64,000 nt of DNA from Rhizobium sp. J15 (GCF_002531825.1 NZ_NWSX01000021.1:1-64000); one strand, 5' to 3'. Shown: positions 46,534 to 55,497, numbered from the stretch's first letter. The notes: a model not told the origin generated them from the sequence alone. Numbers and translations are program-made.

Positions 46534-47934
46534 ATGACTCTTTCCAAATCGCAAAATGGCGCATGGCTGGCATTGCTGCTGCTCTGCACCGCCAATTTCC
46601 TCGACGCCATGGACGTCTCCACGATCGGCGTCGCGCTCCCGGCCATCCAGGCCGAACTCGGCATGGAGGCGACATCGCTGCAATGGACCGTCAGCGCCTA
46701 TGTGCTCGGCTACGGCGGCTTCCTGCTGCTCGGCGGTCGGGTCGCCGATGTCTTCGGCCACCGGCGCGTCTTCCTCTGGTCGCTGGCGATCTTTGCCGCC
46801 GCCAGCATCGCCGGCGGCTTCGTCGATAGCGGGCCGACGCTGATCGCAGCCCGCCTGATCAAGGGCATTGCCGCCGCCTTCACGGCGCCGGCAGCACTCG
46901 CCCTGCTGCTCTCCGTGTTCGGCGAAGGTACCGCGCGAGCGAAAGCGCTCGGCGTCTTCGCCTCCACCGGCGCCACCGGCTTCGTGCTCGGCATGGTGAT
47001 CGGTGGTGCGGCGACGGTGTTCAGCTGGCGGGCAACGCTTGTCATGGGCGCGCCCGTCGCCATCCTGACGCTCGTTCTTGCGCCGCTGGCGCTGCCGGCC
47101 GATCCGAAAAGGACGGGACCGCGGCCCGCCTTCGACTGGGCCGGCGCCCTGACGATCACGCCAGGGCTGCTGCTCTTCGTCTTCGGCATCACCAATGCCG
47201 CAGCCGCCGGCTGGCAGGCTTTCCCGACCTGGGCTTCGCTGCTGGCGTCGCTGGTGCTGATCCTGCTGTTTCTCGCAGTCGAAGCACGCCATGCCGATCC
47301 GATGGTGCCGCTCGGCATGTTCCGCCGGGCCAAGCTCCGGCATGCCAATGCGATTGCCGCCCTGTTCCAGGGCGCTTATGTCGGCTTCCAGTTCCTGGCG
47401 ACGCTCTATTATCAGAACGTCATAGGGTGGTCGGCCTTCACGACCGGTTTCTGCTTCGCGCTTGGCGGCGTCTTCGTGATGTTCCTGGCGCCACGCTTTG
47501 CGAGCGTCGCGCAGAACCGCGGCGCCACCGGACTGATGGCGGCAGGTGTCGGCTTGCAAGCGTTCAGCTACATCTTCTGGGTCGCCGCGGTCGGACATGT
47601 GGACCCGATCCTGCTCGTCATCTTCTCGCAGATCCCGCTCGGCCTCGGCTACGCCATGACCTACCCCTCGGTGCAGGTCGCTGCCCTTTCCGACGTGGAG
47701 GACGACAAGTCGGGGCTCGCCTCCGGGCTGCTCTTCGCCTCCTTCCAGATCGGCGGCGGCATCGTGCTTGCGGCCGCCTCCGCCGTCTTCGGCGCATCGC
47801 CGCATTTCGGCTGGGATCCCTACTTCGCCGGCATCGCCTTCGTAGGCTTGCTTGCGGTTGCGATCACCCTGCTCGCGGCTGCCGGTCCCCGCAAATCGAC
47901 CGCCAGACCCGCAGCCTACCAGCCGGCGGAATGA
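46534..47934 (+). CDS. MFS drug exporter, DHA2 (EmrB/QacA-like) family
   Basis: A 466-residue integral membrane protein with about 14 hydrophobic helices. TM1 holds NFLDAMDVSTIGVALPAIQA, the motif D1 typical of the DHA2 family, and YGGFLLLGGRVADVFGHRRV is the MFS motif A. TM5 carries GATGFVLGMVIGG (motif C of antiporters). It probably exports toxic organic compounds by proton antiport. AAGGAACAATTTCG precedes the ATG. Divergent from a LysR regulator and followed at once by a terminator, so a single-gene transcript. Confidence 0.93.
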   Translation: MTLSKSQNGAWLALLLLCTANFLDAMDVSTIGVALPAIQAELGMEATSLQWTVSAYVLGYGGFLLLGGRVADVFGHRRVFLWSLAIFAAASIAGGFVDSGPTLIAARLIKGIAAAFTAPAALALLLSVFGEGTARAKALGVFASTGATGFVLGMVIGGAATVFSWRATLVMGAPVAILTLVLAPLALPADPKRTGPRPAFDWAGALTITPGLLLFVFGITNAAAAGWQAFPTWASLLASLVLILLFLAVEARHADPMVPLGMFRRAKLRHANAIAALFQGAYVGFQFLATLYYQNVIGWSAFTTGFCFALGGVFVMFLAPRFASVAQNRGATGLMAAGVGLQAFSYIFWVAAVGHVDPILLVIFSQIPLGLGYAMTYPSVQVAALSDVEDDKSGLASGLLFASFQIGGGIVLAAASAVFGASPHFGWDPYFAGIAFVGLLAVAITLLAAAGPRKSTARPAAYQPAE

Positions 47935-47942
47935 CCGCCATC

Positions 47943-47970
47943 GGCCCGCACCCGAGAGGTGCGGGCCTTC
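47943..47970 (+). terminator. Intrinsic terminator after MFS gene
   Basis: GGCCCGCACC-CGAGA-GGTGCGGGCC is a perfect 10-base stem beginning nine bases after the stop codon and followed by TTC. The T-run is short, but stem strength and position fit a terminator. Confidence 0.7.
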
Positions 47971-48106
47971 ATGATTGCACGCGTGATCGGCGGCGAGAAT
48001 CCCGTTGTGTTGCCGGGAGGAAAGGCGCATGATCCCGCCTTCGGCAGCTATAGCACGGGCGCTGCCGACGAGGGTTCATACCCTAGCCCCGACGAAAGGA
48101 GGACCG

Positions 48107-48403
48107 ATGTCTTCCACCTCCGAAAAGCCATATCTTACGTCATCCGATCTCGACATGCTCCAGTCCGTGCTCGATGACGCCGGTTACCAAGCCAAGATCG
48201 TGATCGACGACGGAGCGAACTTCAATGTGGCGGCGACGCTCCTGATCAAGCTCTTCCAGGAGGGCGTAACGTCTCCAGAGATGCTTTCGCTGGCACTCGA
48301 ACACCACTTCGGCAAGCTGAAGAAGCCGCCGAAGCCGATAACGCCCGTCTACGACCGATATGCGATACAGGGATTGCCACGCGAAAGGCGCGCCGCCAGC
48401 TAA
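48107..48403 (+). CDS. Small hypothetical protein, related to the one at 57434
   Basis: A 98-residue protein: SSDLDMLQSVLDDAGYQAKI, then AATLLIKLFQEGVTSPEML and LALEHHFGKLKKPPKP, with a basic C-terminal tail. AAAGGAGG four bases before the ATG sets the start; the frame opens 102 bases earlier. It aligns along 60 residues with the small protein encoded at 57434-57724 (same spacing of S..D.D.L.S.LD, AA..L..L.Q.G..S.E.L and AL..H). I do not know the family's function. No membrane segment. A rhizobial intergenic palindrome follows two bases after the stop. Confidence 0.75.
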   Translation: MSSTSEKPYLTSSDLDMLQSVLDDAGYQAKIVIDDGANFNVAATLLIKLFQEGVTSPEMLSLALEHHFGKLKKPPKPITPVYDRYAIQGLPRERRAAS

Positions 48404-48404
48404 A

Positions 48405-48474
48405 GCATGTCGCGCAAAAGTGTGCAGCGGTTTTCCCGGGCAAAGCGTAAAGCGCTTTTGCGGCAACGACATGC
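48405..48474. repeat. Rhizobial intergenic palindromic element
   Basis: The arms GCATGTCG and CGACATGC bound a 70-base element with GCGCAAAAGTGTGCAGCGG and the inner palindrome AAAGCGCTTT. I recognise this as a mosaic element frequently dispersed between genes of Rhizobium and Agrobacterium. It begins two bases after a stop codon, which suits a transcript end. Only one copy is seen in this window. Confidence 0.75.
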
Positions 48475-48588
48475 GTTAAAACAAAGAGCCGGCGCACTGT
48501 TCGGCAGCAAGAATTGCGCTGCGGACCAATGAGCGAACACGGCGCAGACCGCAGCTCATAATTTCGTCTGAACAGAGGAGATCGATCC

Positions 48589-48735
48589 ATGGCCAAAGGA
48601 CAGCTGAGAAGCAATCGCGAGGTTCGGAAACCGAAGAAAGACAAGCTGGCGCCGAAGACGGCAGGGACATTCGCAAGCCAGATGAAGACAGCCGCCCAAA
48701 CCGCTCCGCACGGAAGCAGCGCGCCGAAGAAATAA
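48589..48735 (+). CDS. Small basic hypothetical protein (48 residues)
   Basis: MAKGQLRSNREVRKPKKDKL is followed by a Lys/Ala/Thr-rich tail ending in APKK. About a quarter of the residues are Lys or Arg, and there is no hydrophobic segment. GAGGAG eight bases upstream of the ATG is a good ribosome site. Similar short basic proteins are commonly annotated in rhizobia; a nucleic-acid-binding or stress role is possible but not shown. Isolated between the palindromic repeat and the SDR gene. Confidence 0.65.
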   Translation: MAKGQLRSNREVRKPKKDKLAPKTAGTFASQMKTAAQTAPHGSSAPKK

Positions 48736-48823
48736 CGCGATCCCCGAACCTGATCATCGAAGCAGTTTGAGCCGCGGTTTGCATGTCGCCCCGCTTTTGG
48801 GGCGACGCGCAATACGGGCAGCG

Positions 48824-49738
48824 TCACCGATAACCCGTCACATCGGCCGGCTTGCCCGCCTCCTGGACCTCGGTCAGGTAGCGCCAGCAATCCGGCCGCG
48901 AACCGTCGATATCGTCGAAGCCATAGGCCTTGGCCATTGCGCCGCTCGAAAGCGACTGGCCGTTCCAGCGGGCGCGATCGGGATCGGCGGCGATCGCCGC
49001 GACGGCGCGGCCGAGGAAGCGCGGCGTTTCGGAAATGGCGAAGTGCGGCTGTGCCTTGGTCGCGTCGCGCCAGTTGTCCTCGCGCACACCATAAGCTTCC
49101 AGCATCATTTCGGAGCGCAGCCAGCCGGGCGTGATCGAAACGGCAGTGGCGCCGTGTTTCGCCAAATCCTGCGCATGCGCCCAGGCCATGCGGGTGACGC
49201 TCGTCTTGACGAGATCGTAGAAAGGCGAAAGCCGGTAATGGGTGGCATTGTATTCGGCGGTGCCGTCGGTCACCTCCACCAGCAAGCCGCCTGGCCGTTC
49301 GATCATCAGCGGCAGGGCGTAATGGGCGGTGATCAGATGCGTTTCGATGCCGAGTTGCAGCATGCGCAGGCCCTTGTCCAGCGAATGCTCCCAGACAGCC
49401 TTGTCCCATTCGAACAGTTTCTCGCAGCCCCAGATGTCGTTGACGAGGATATCGAGCCGGCCGGCCTCGCGGCGAATGCGAGCAACCAGCGCTTCGACCT
49501 CCTGCTTGACGAGGTGATCCACGCGCACCGCAATGCCCCTGCCGCCCGCCAATGTGACCAGTTCGGCGGTCTCCTCGATCGTCTCCGGTCGCTGATATTC
49601 GGATTGCCGGGCGCGTGTCGTGCGCCCCGTGACGTAAACGGTCGCGCCGGCCGCGCCGAGTTCCACCGCAATGCCGCGGCCTGCGCCGCGCGTCGCACCT
49701 GCGACCAAGGCCACTTTATCCCGCAAGTCTGCTGTCAC
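48824..49738 (-). CDS. SDR family oxidoreductase
   Basis: A 304-residue short-chain dehydrogenase/reductase. The cofactor-binding turn is VAGATRGAGRGIAVE, the NDIWG motif replaces the common NNAG, and the active site has the Tyr-Lys pair in SPFYDLVKTSVTR near residue 180. A GTG start is chosen because GGAGG lies seven bases upstream; the frame opens at another GTG 15 bases earlier. Substrate unknown. It is divergent from a TetR gene with a strong palindrome between them, so it is likely repressed by that TetR protein and induced by its ligand. Confidence 0.9.
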   Translation of the reverse strand: MTADLRDKVALVAGATRGAGRGIAVELGAAGATVYVTGRTTRARQSEYQRPETIEETAELVTLAGGRGIAVRVDHLVKQEVEALVARIRREAGRLDILVNDIWGCEKLFEWDKAVWEHSLDKGLRMLQLGIETHLITAHYALPLMIERPGGLLVEVTDGTAEYNATHYRLSPFYDLVKTSVTRMAWAHAQDLAKHGATAVSITPGWLRSEMMLEAYGVREDNWRDATKAQPHFAISETPRFLGRAVAAIAADPDRARWNGQSLSSGAMAKAYGFDDIDGSRPDCWRYLTEVQEAGKPADVTGYR

Positions 49739-49803
49739 TCCTTTATCCTCCACGCTAGAACGGCTGGAAGGGCCGGACCATGATTGACGCCCTATTGAAT
49801 ATA

Positions 49804-49817
49804 AACGAACGTTCGTT
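49804..49817. promoter_or_regulatory. Palindromic TetR operator
   Basis: AACGAACGTTCGTT is a perfect 14-base palindrome, with further symmetric AT pairs two bases out on each side. It fills the spacer of a plus-strand promoter TTGAAT-N17-CATATT for the TetR gene and lies 66 bases upstream of the divergent SDR start. This is the typical site for autorepression and control of the neighbour. Confidence 0.75.
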
Positions 49818-49847
49818 CATATTTATGACGAATGCAAGAGGAATTTC

Positions 49848-50408
49848 ATGCCGCGCCACCGCACGCTTTCCGATGAACAGCTTCTCGCCATGGTGCTGGC
49901 GCTGATCCACGCCGAGGGGCCGGATGCGGCGACCTTTGCGGCGGTGGCGAAAGCCAGCGGCCTTTCCGGCTCGACGCTGGTGCAACGGTTTGCGACGAAG
50001 GCGGCGATGCTGCGCGCGGCATTGCTCCATGCCTGGGACAGGCTGGACGCGGAAACGGCGCGGCTCGCCGAGGCCGTTCCGAAGACCCCGGAGGGCGCCG
50101 TCGCGCTGCTCGTCGGCCTGTCGCAGGATTACGGCGACAATGCCGCCGCCTATGGCGAAGGTTTGCTGGTGCTTCGTGAGGATTTTCGCGATCCGGTGCT
50201 GCGTACGCGGGGTGCTGCCTGGGGAACGGCTCTGACGGCGGCGATTGCCCGCTGTTTCGGATCGGCGAAGGCGCCGGAGACCATCGCCCGGCTGATGCTG
50301 TCGCAGTGGCAGGGCTCGCTCACCTGGTGGGGTTTTGGCTCGGAAGGACCAGTGGACGCCTATGTGGAGACGGAGCTGCGGCGCTTCCTCGCCGTGGTGA
50401 AACCCTGA
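49848..50408 (+). CDS. TetR family transcriptional regulator
   Basis: A 186-residue TetR-type protein. The DNA-binding part is MPRHRTLSDEQLLAMVLALI with FAAVAKASGLSGSTLVQRFA as the turn and recognition helix, a slightly unusual variant because the usual YYHF ending is VQRFATK. The ligand-binding domain has no known signature. The start follows AAGAGGAATTTC. Divergent from the SDR gene, which it probably represses through the palindrome between them. Convergent with ExoD with a 15-base gap. Confidence 0.88.
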   Translation: MPRHRTLSDEQLLAMVLALIHAEGPDAATFAAVAKASGLSGSTLVQRFATKAAMLRAALLHAWDRLDAETARLAEAVPKTPEGAVALLVGLSQDYGDNAAAYGEGLLVLREDFRDPVLRTRGAAWGTALTAAIARCFGSAKAPETIARLMLSQWQGSLTWWGFGSEGPVDAYVETELRRFLAVVKP

Positions 50409-50423
50409 ACTGCCGTGCTACGC

Positions 50424-51050
50424 CTAATAGGCCGTGACGATCATGGCCTGGATAAAATAAAGCAGAGCGGCGGTCACGCCGATCGTCACCGTTGTCAGCA
50501 GCAGCCCAATCAGGGTGACGAGCCCGTCGCGCTCCATCAAGGCGACCGCCAGGACCACCAGCGAGAATACCGGCAGGATATTGCCGAAGGGGATCGGCAG
50601 CGCGATCACCACCGCGAGCAGGAAGACGGGAATGCCGAGAAGCACCTGCACCATCGGGCCTGTGAGCGCCTTCAGCCGGCCGGCGCGGACCACCTTCTCC
50701 ACCCGGGCAATGACGGGAACCGCGTGACGCACGACCAGATCGAGCGCTGTCAGGGAGACCTGGCGATTCCTGATGACGGCGGGCAGCCACACCTTCCGGC
50801 CACCCGCGACGATCTGGAGGGAGACCAGCGCAAGCGCGGTGCCGAACACCATTCCGAACGGACCGGGAATCGGCGTCAGCGCCGGGATTGCCAGGAAGAG
50901 GATGGTGAAGGCGATGCTGGTCCTGCCCATCGTTTCCAGTGCCTCGCCGATGGAGAGGCCGCCTTTCTCCCGGGCAAGCTCCAGCATCTCCCGGAGCCGC
51001 GCGGTGGCCATCCCTTGGGATGGCCGTGCACTTCCGTTTCGATCAGACAT
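50424..51050 (-). CDS. Exopolysaccharide synthesis protein, ExoD family
   Basis: A 208-residue ExoD-type inner-membrane protein with four or five hydrophobic helices. MLELAREKGGLSIGEALETM and GPFGMVFGTALALVSLQIVA are family features, as is PVFLLAVVIALPIPFGNILP. In Sinorhizobium ExoD mutants are altered in succinoglycan production and alkali tolerance; the molecular role is unclear. The ATG with MSDRNGS is used; a later ATG 13 codons in is possible. It follows the 100-residue hypothetical gene by 26 bases on the same strand, and the TerC gene precedes both, suggesting an operon. Confidence 0.88.
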   Translation of the reverse strand: MSDRNGSARPSQGMATARLREMLELAREKGGLSIGEALETMGRTSIAFTILFLAIPALTPIPGPFGMVFGTALALVSLQIVAGGRKVWLPAVIRNRQVSLTALDLVVRHAVPVIARVEKVVRAGRLKALTGPMVQVLLGIPVFLLAVVIALPIPFGNILPVFSLVVLAVALMERDGLVTLIGLLLTTVTIGVTAALLYFIQAMIVTAY

Positions 51051-51076
51051 TAAAAGCCCATTCCAGCTGGTATCCG

Positions 51077-51379
51077 TCACGCATCTCCATCGGCCCCCTT
51101 CAGGACGCCGATCAGGGTTGCGCATTGCGGATCCCTCGCATCGAGAAGCTCGGCCGGCGACGTATGGCCGATCGCCATGCTGACGACGGTGGCCGCAGCC
51201 CAGCCGTAATCGTCCGCGGCGCGCTTGATGAGCTGCGGCCCCTGGGATGTCAGGCAGGCCTGGGACTGGCTGACAATTTCGGCGGGAAGCCGGGCACGCT
51301 CAACCTGTTCCTGTATCTGGGCGTGCAAGGGATCGACGACGAACAGGGCAAAAATCCAGCCGATGAAATCCGAGATCAT
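51077..51379 (-). CDS. Hypothetical small protein with N-terminal hydrophobic helix
   Basis: A 100-residue protein starting MISDFIGWIFALFVVDPLHA, a likely signal anchor or short transmembrane helix, followed by a mainly helical domain with two Cys (SQACLTSQG and DPQCATLIG) that may pair. GGAGGG precedes the ATG with good spacing. It lies between TerC and ExoD on the same strand with 29- and 26-base gaps. I do not recognise it. The conserved-looking two-Cys helical domain suggests a periplasmic protein linked to the membrane neighbours. Confidence 0.75.
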   Translation of the reverse strand: MISDFIGWIFALFVVDPLHAQIQEQVERARLPAEIVSQSQACLTSQGPQLIKRAADDYGWAAATVVSMAIGHTSPAELLDARDPQCATLIGVLKGADGDA

Positions 51380-51408
51380 ATCTGTTTCCCTCCTTGGCTA
51401 ACGCTTTT

Positions 51409-52404
51409 CTACAGCGTCTGTTCAGACGGTTGCTGCGGATCGCGCGTCTTGATGAGGCTCCAGACCACGCCCGAGGCGATGATCGCGAAGGTGATCCCAA
51501 GCGAGAGAGCAGCCGGGAATTTTTCCAGGCCCAGCAGATCCGCGAGGAAGATCTTCGAGCCGATGAAGACCAGCACGATGGCAAGTGCGGGCTTCAGGTA
51601 GCGGAAGCGATGGATCATCGCCGCGAGCGCGAAATAGAGCGCGCGAAGACCGAGGATCGCGAAGATGTTCGAGGTGTAGACGATGAACGGATCGGTGGTG
51701 ATCGCGAAGATCGCGGGGACCGAATCGACGGCGAAGATGACATCGGCCACTTCGACCATCACCAGCGCCATGAAGAGCGGCGTGATGAACCAGGTCGTCT
51801 TGCCCGTCGCCGGATGCGCCTTTTTGACGAAGAACCGCTCGCCGTGATGCTCCTCGGTGACGTTGAAGCGGTTGCGCATGAAGCGAACGAGCACGTTCTT
51901 CGAGACATCGGGCTCAGCTTCCTTGACGACCAGCATCTTGATGCCGGTCGCGATCAGGAAGGCGGCGAAGATATAAAGAACCCAGGCGAATTCGGCGACC
52001 AGCGTCGCGCCGACGCCGATCATGATGGCGCGCAGCACGATGACGCCGAGAATGCCCCAGAAGAGCACGCGGTGCTGATAGATGCGCGGCACGGCAAAGA
52101 AGGAGAAGATCAGGGCGATGACGAAGACGTTGTCGAGGGCGAGCGTCTTTTCAACGACAAAGCCCGTCAGATAGGCAAGGCCGGGCTCCGAGCCGAGATA
52201 CCACCATACCCAGCCGCCGAAGGCGAGGCCGAGCGTGATATAGAGAGCGGAAAGCTTGACGCTTTCCCGGACGCCGATTTCCTTGTTCTGCTTATGAAGA
52301 ATACCAAGGTCGAACGACAGGATGGCGATGACGAGGACGAAAAAGCTCGACCACATCCAGAGCGGCGTTCCCAGCCACTCGACGAACAAAAAAGAGAAAT
52401 CCAA
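51409..52404 (-). CDS. TerC family membrane protein (Alx-like)
   Basis: A 331-residue TerC/Alx protein with about nine transmembrane helices, implicated in manganese export. MWSSFFVLVIAILSFDLGIL, EKTLALDNVFVIALIFSFFA and MVEVADVIFAVDSVPAIFAI contain the conserved acidic residues in membrane helices. The start is a TTG preceded six bases earlier by AGGGGA; in-frame starts 45 and 96 bases upstream lack ribosome sites. It heads a possible operon with the 100-residue protein and ExoD. I looked for a yybP-ykoY manganese riboswitch upstream and found no matching core; a small GTCGGA/TCCGAC hairpin is present. Confidence 0.88.
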   Translation of the reverse strand: MDFSFLFVEWLGTPLWMWSSFFVLVIAILSFDLGILHKQNKEIGVRESVKLSALYITLGLAFGGWVWWYLGSEPGLAYLTGFVVEKTLALDNVFVIALIFSFFAVPRIYQHRVLFWGILGVIVLRAIMIGVGATLVAEFAWVLYIFAAFLIATGIKMLVVKEAEPDVSKNVLVRFMRNRFNVTEEHHGERFFVKKAHPATGKTTWFITPLFMALVMVEVADVIFAVDSVPAIFAITTDPFIVYTSNIFAILGLRALYFALAAMIHRFRYLKPALAIVLVFIGSKIFLADLLGLEKFPAALSLGITFAIIASGVVWSLIKTRDPQQPSEQTL

Positions 52405-52637
52405 AGATGGTCCCCTATCGGCACGGGTTGTCGGAAAAAGGTCCGACATCGCAAGAGTGCCGAAGCTCTCGCCAGAGGGGCCCGGACCAGCGGGTCGCAC
52501 CCCAGATGGGATCTCGCTTTTCAGGATTCAAGCAGCGGCCGACACCAATTTTTGCATGTGGCGGGGCTTTGAGTGTCCTAGCCCGAACGCCTCGCTCCCC
52601 GTGGGAAAGCCGGCTTGCGGCGCATGCAGACGCCGCC

Positions 52638-53117
52638 CTATCCGTCTTGCGGATCGTCCTTGTCCTCGCCCACGGTCAGTGGCCAGTCGACGACGTAATC
52701 CTCGAGATCGTCGATATCGATCTCGTTTTCGTTGATCGTGCGGCCCCGCGCGGAAATACCGGCGGCATGGACGGTTTCGGGATCGCCGGAAACAAGCGGA
52801 TGCCACCAGTAGAGATCGCGGCCTTCGTTGATCAGCCGGTAGCCGCAGGTGGGCGGCAGCCAGGCGATATCAGGCACGTTCTCCTTCGTCAGCTGCACGC
52901 AATCCGGCACGAAATCCCAGCGGTTCTGGTAGCTGGAGCAACGACAGCTTTCGCCGTCGAGCAGCTTGCAGCTGACCGAGGTGAAATAGATATCGCCGCT
53001 ATCCCATTCCTCGATCTTGTTGAGACAACAGAGGCCGCAGCCGTCGCAAAGGCTTTCCCACTCGGCGGGCGTCATTTCGGCAAGAGTCTTGCTCTTCCAG
53101 AAGGGTAGATCGTTCAT
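52638..53117 (-). CDS. YcgN family cysteine-cluster protein (UPF0260)
   Basis: A 159-residue protein with two cysteine clusters: CDGCGLCCLNKIEEWDSG near residues 24-41 and CKLLDGESCRCSSYQNRWDF near 50-69, plus a further Cys in DCVQLT and PTCGY. The pattern suits zinc or Fe-S binding and matches YcgN. Function of the family is unknown. The N-terminus is MNDLPFWKSKTLAEMTPAEW; the ribosome site is weak (GAAACGAACG), and a frame opens 78 bases upstream. Divergent from the PBP gene, convergent with nothing close. Confidence 0.9.
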   Translation of the reverse strand: MNDLPFWKSKTLAEMTPAEWESLCDGCGLCCLNKIEEWDSGDIYFTSVSCKLLDGESCRCSSYQNRWDFVPDCVQLTKENVPDIAWLPPTCGYRLINEGRDLYWWHPLVSGDPETVHAAGISARGRTINENEIDIDDLEDYVVDWPLTVGEDKDDPQDG

Positions 53118-53295
53118 CGTTCGTTTCTTGCAACAGCGGCCCGCAAATTCACGTGACCGCCGACGTATCTCTCTTGTTATCGGCTGAGAAATCAATCAAT
53201 TCTTCAGCATACTCCTGGTATCGGAGATACCGGAGAGCTTTTCTGCCCCATGCGGGCCTCGCGCTTTCGTCACCTTCCGGCCGCCGGAACGACCG

Positions 53296-55497
53296 ATGCG
53301 CGATCAGGCGGGAATACAGGACGTGCAGGATCCGGACAAGCCAGAAAACGGGCCAGGAAAAGAGACGACAGACGCGCCGGACAAGCGGCCGGCGAAGAGA
53401 CGTCACATCCTGCTGCGCATCGATTCATGGATCGATTCGACCGTCTGGAACGCCGGCTTCCGCGCCGCCGAGATCTGGGAAGACACCACCATCTTCTTCC
53501 GCCGCTTCCGCGTGCGCGGCTGGAAACGCATGGTCTTCGAACTTGCCGGCGAAGGGCTGACGCTCGGCGCGGCCGGATCCGTGCTGATGCTCGTGCTTGC
53601 CCAGCCGGCCTTCGAGGCAACCAAGGAAGACTGGCGCAATCGCGGCGATTTCGCCGTCACCTTCACCGACCGCTACGGCAACGTCATCGGCCATCGCGGC
53701 GTCATCCACCAGAATTCCGTGCCGATCGACGAGCTGCCCGATTCCCTGATCAAATCGGTGCTCGCCACGGAAGACCGGCGCTTCTTCGAGCATTTCGGCA
53801 TCGATTTCATCGGCCTCTTCCGCGCCATAAGCGAAAATGCGCGCGCCGGCGAAGTCGTCCAGGGCGGCTCGACGCTGACCCAGCAGCTCGCCAAGAACCT
53901 CTTCCTTTCCAACGAGCGGTCGATCGACCGCAAGGTCACAGAAGCCTTCCTGGCCCTGTGGCTCGAGGCGAACCTTTCGAAGAAGGAAATCCTGTCCACC
54001 TATCTCGACCGCGCCTATATGGGCGGCGGCACCTTTGGCGCTGCGGCAGCCGCACAGTTCTATTTCGGCAAGAACATCGCCGATGTGAACCTTGCCGAAT
54101 CCGCCATGCTCGCAGGCCTCTTCAAGGCGCCGGCGAAATATGCGCCGCATGTCAACCTGCCGGCCGCGCGTGCGCGCGCCAACGAGGTGCTGACCAATCT
54201 CGTGCAGAGCGGGCTGATGACCGAAGGCCAGGTGATCGCCGCCAGGCGCAGCCCGGCGACAGTCGTCGACCGCAACGAGATGGAAGCGCCTGATTTCTTC
54301 CTCGATTGGGCTTTCGACGAGGTGCAGCGGCTTTCGCCGCGCTTCCACCAGCATTCGCTGATCGTGCGCACGACGATCGATATGGGGATTCAGAAGGCGG
54401 CCGAGGATTCGGTCGAGACCTCGCTGCGTGAATATGGCGAGGCCTATCACGCCAAGCAGGGCGCCCTTGTCATGATCGAAAACGGCGGCGCCGTGCGCGC
54501 CATGGTCGGCGGGCGGGATTACGGCGAAAGCCAGTTCAACCGCGCCACCAAGGCGCTGCGCCAGCCGGGCTCCTCCTTCAAGGTCTACACCTATGCGGTG
54601 GCGATGGAGAGCGGGATGACACCGCAGACGACGGTCGTCGACGCACCGATCTACTGGGGCAACTGGAGCCCGCACAATTATGCAAACCGCTATGTCGGTC
54701 GCATAACGCTCGAGACCGCGATCGCCCAGTCGATCAATACGATCCCGGTGCGGCTCGCCAAGGAGAAGCTCGGCATCCAGCCGATCCGGGCGATGGCGAA
54801 GAACCTCGGTGTCGAAACACCGATCCGCGACGACGTCACCATTCCGATCGGCACGTCGGAGGTGACGGTGCTCGACCAGGCGACCGCCTATGCCACCTTC
54901 CCGGCCGGTGGCTACCAGTCGCGCCGCCACGGCATTACCCAGATCCTCGACTACGACGGCGACGTGCTCTACGATTTCGACCGCGACGAGCCGGCGGCCA
55001 AACGCGTGCTGTCCCAACAGGCAGACGCCTACATGAACCAGATGCTGTCGCGCGTCCCCTATGTCGGCACGGCGCGCAAGGCAGCGCTCGACAACGGCAT
55101 CGTCACGGCAGGCAAGACCGGCACGACCCAGGCCTATCGCGACGCCTGGTTCGTCGGCTTCACCGGCAACTACACCTGCGCCGTCTGGTTCGGCAATGAC
55201 GACTACACATCGACGAACAACATGACCGGCGGCTCGCTGCCGGCGATGACCTTCAAGCGCGCCATGGACTACGCCCACCAGGGTGTGACGCTGCGCGCCA
55301 TTCCCGGCATCGAAAACCCCCTGCCCTCGGCAGAGGACGTCGCCAAGACCGCAGCCGCCAAGCCGCAGGACGGATTGCCGCAGCTCATCCGGCCGCGCAT
55401 GCTCTCGGTTCAATCGACCGGCATCCTCAAGGATCTCGGCGAGAAGCTGAAAGACGCCGCGCCGCTGGCGCCGCAGAAGGTGGCGAGCGCCGAATAG
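53296..55497 (+). CDS. Bifunctional penicillin-binding protein, class A (transglycosylase/transpeptidase)
   Basis: A 733-residue class A PBP that polymerises and cross-links peptidoglycan. A charged cytoplasmic N-terminus of about 75 residues is followed by a transmembrane helix (GLTLGAAGSVLMLVLAQPAF). The glycosyltransferase motifs are EDRRFFEHFGID and GGSTLTQQLAKN; the transpeptidase has SxxK in PGSSFKVYTY (about residue 427), SxN in AQSINTIP and KTGTT near 617. The C-terminal tail is Ala/Lys-rich. It is most similar to the shorter PBP1A-like group in Rhizobiales. No clear ribosome site; a longer N-terminus is not supported. Confidence 0.93.
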   Translation: MRDQAGIQDVQDPDKPENGPGKETTDAPDKRPAKRRHILLRIDSWIDSTVWNAGFRAAEIWEDTTIFFRRFRVRGWKRMVFELAGEGLTLGAAGSVLMLVLAQPAFEATKEDWRNRGDFAVTFTDRYGNVIGHRGVIHQNSVPIDELPDSLIKSVLATEDRRFFEHFGIDFIGLFRAISENARAGEVVQGGSTLTQQLAKNLFLSNERSIDRKVTEAFLALWLEANLSKKEILSTYLDRAYMGGGTFGAAAAAQFYFGKNIADVNLAESAMLAGLFKAPAKYAPHVNLPAARARANEVLTNLVQSGLMTEGQVIAARRSPATVVDRNEMEAPDFFLDWAFDEVQRLSPRFHQHSLIVRTTIDMGIQKAAEDSVETSLREYGEAYHAKQGALVMIENGGAVRAMVGGRDYGESQFNRATKALRQPGSSFKVYTYAVAMESGMTPQTTVVDAPIYWGNWSPHNYANRYVGRITLETAIAQSINTIPVRLAKEKLGIQPIRAMAKNLGVETPIRDDVTIPIGTSEVTVLDQATAYATFPAGGYQSRRHGITQILDYDGDVLYDFDRDEPAAKRVLSQQADAYMNQMLSRVPYVGTARKAALDNGIVTAGKTGTTQAYRDAWFVGFTGNYTCAVWFGNDDYTSTNNMTGGSLPAMTFKRAMDYAHQGVTLRAIPGIENPLPSAEDVAKTAAAKPQDGLPQLIRPRMLSVQSTGILKDLGEKLKDAAPLAPQKVASAE

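Noticed and set aside
46399..48030. A 543-codon open frame antisense to the DHA2 MFS gene
   Set aside because: Composition is dominated by Arg, Glu and Gly with no domain; the forward frame is a clear transporter.
52405..52640. Possible yybP-ykoY manganese riboswitch upstream of TerC
   Set aside because: No matching GGGGAGUAG-type core or paired stems found; only a small hairpin GTCGGA/TCCGAC.
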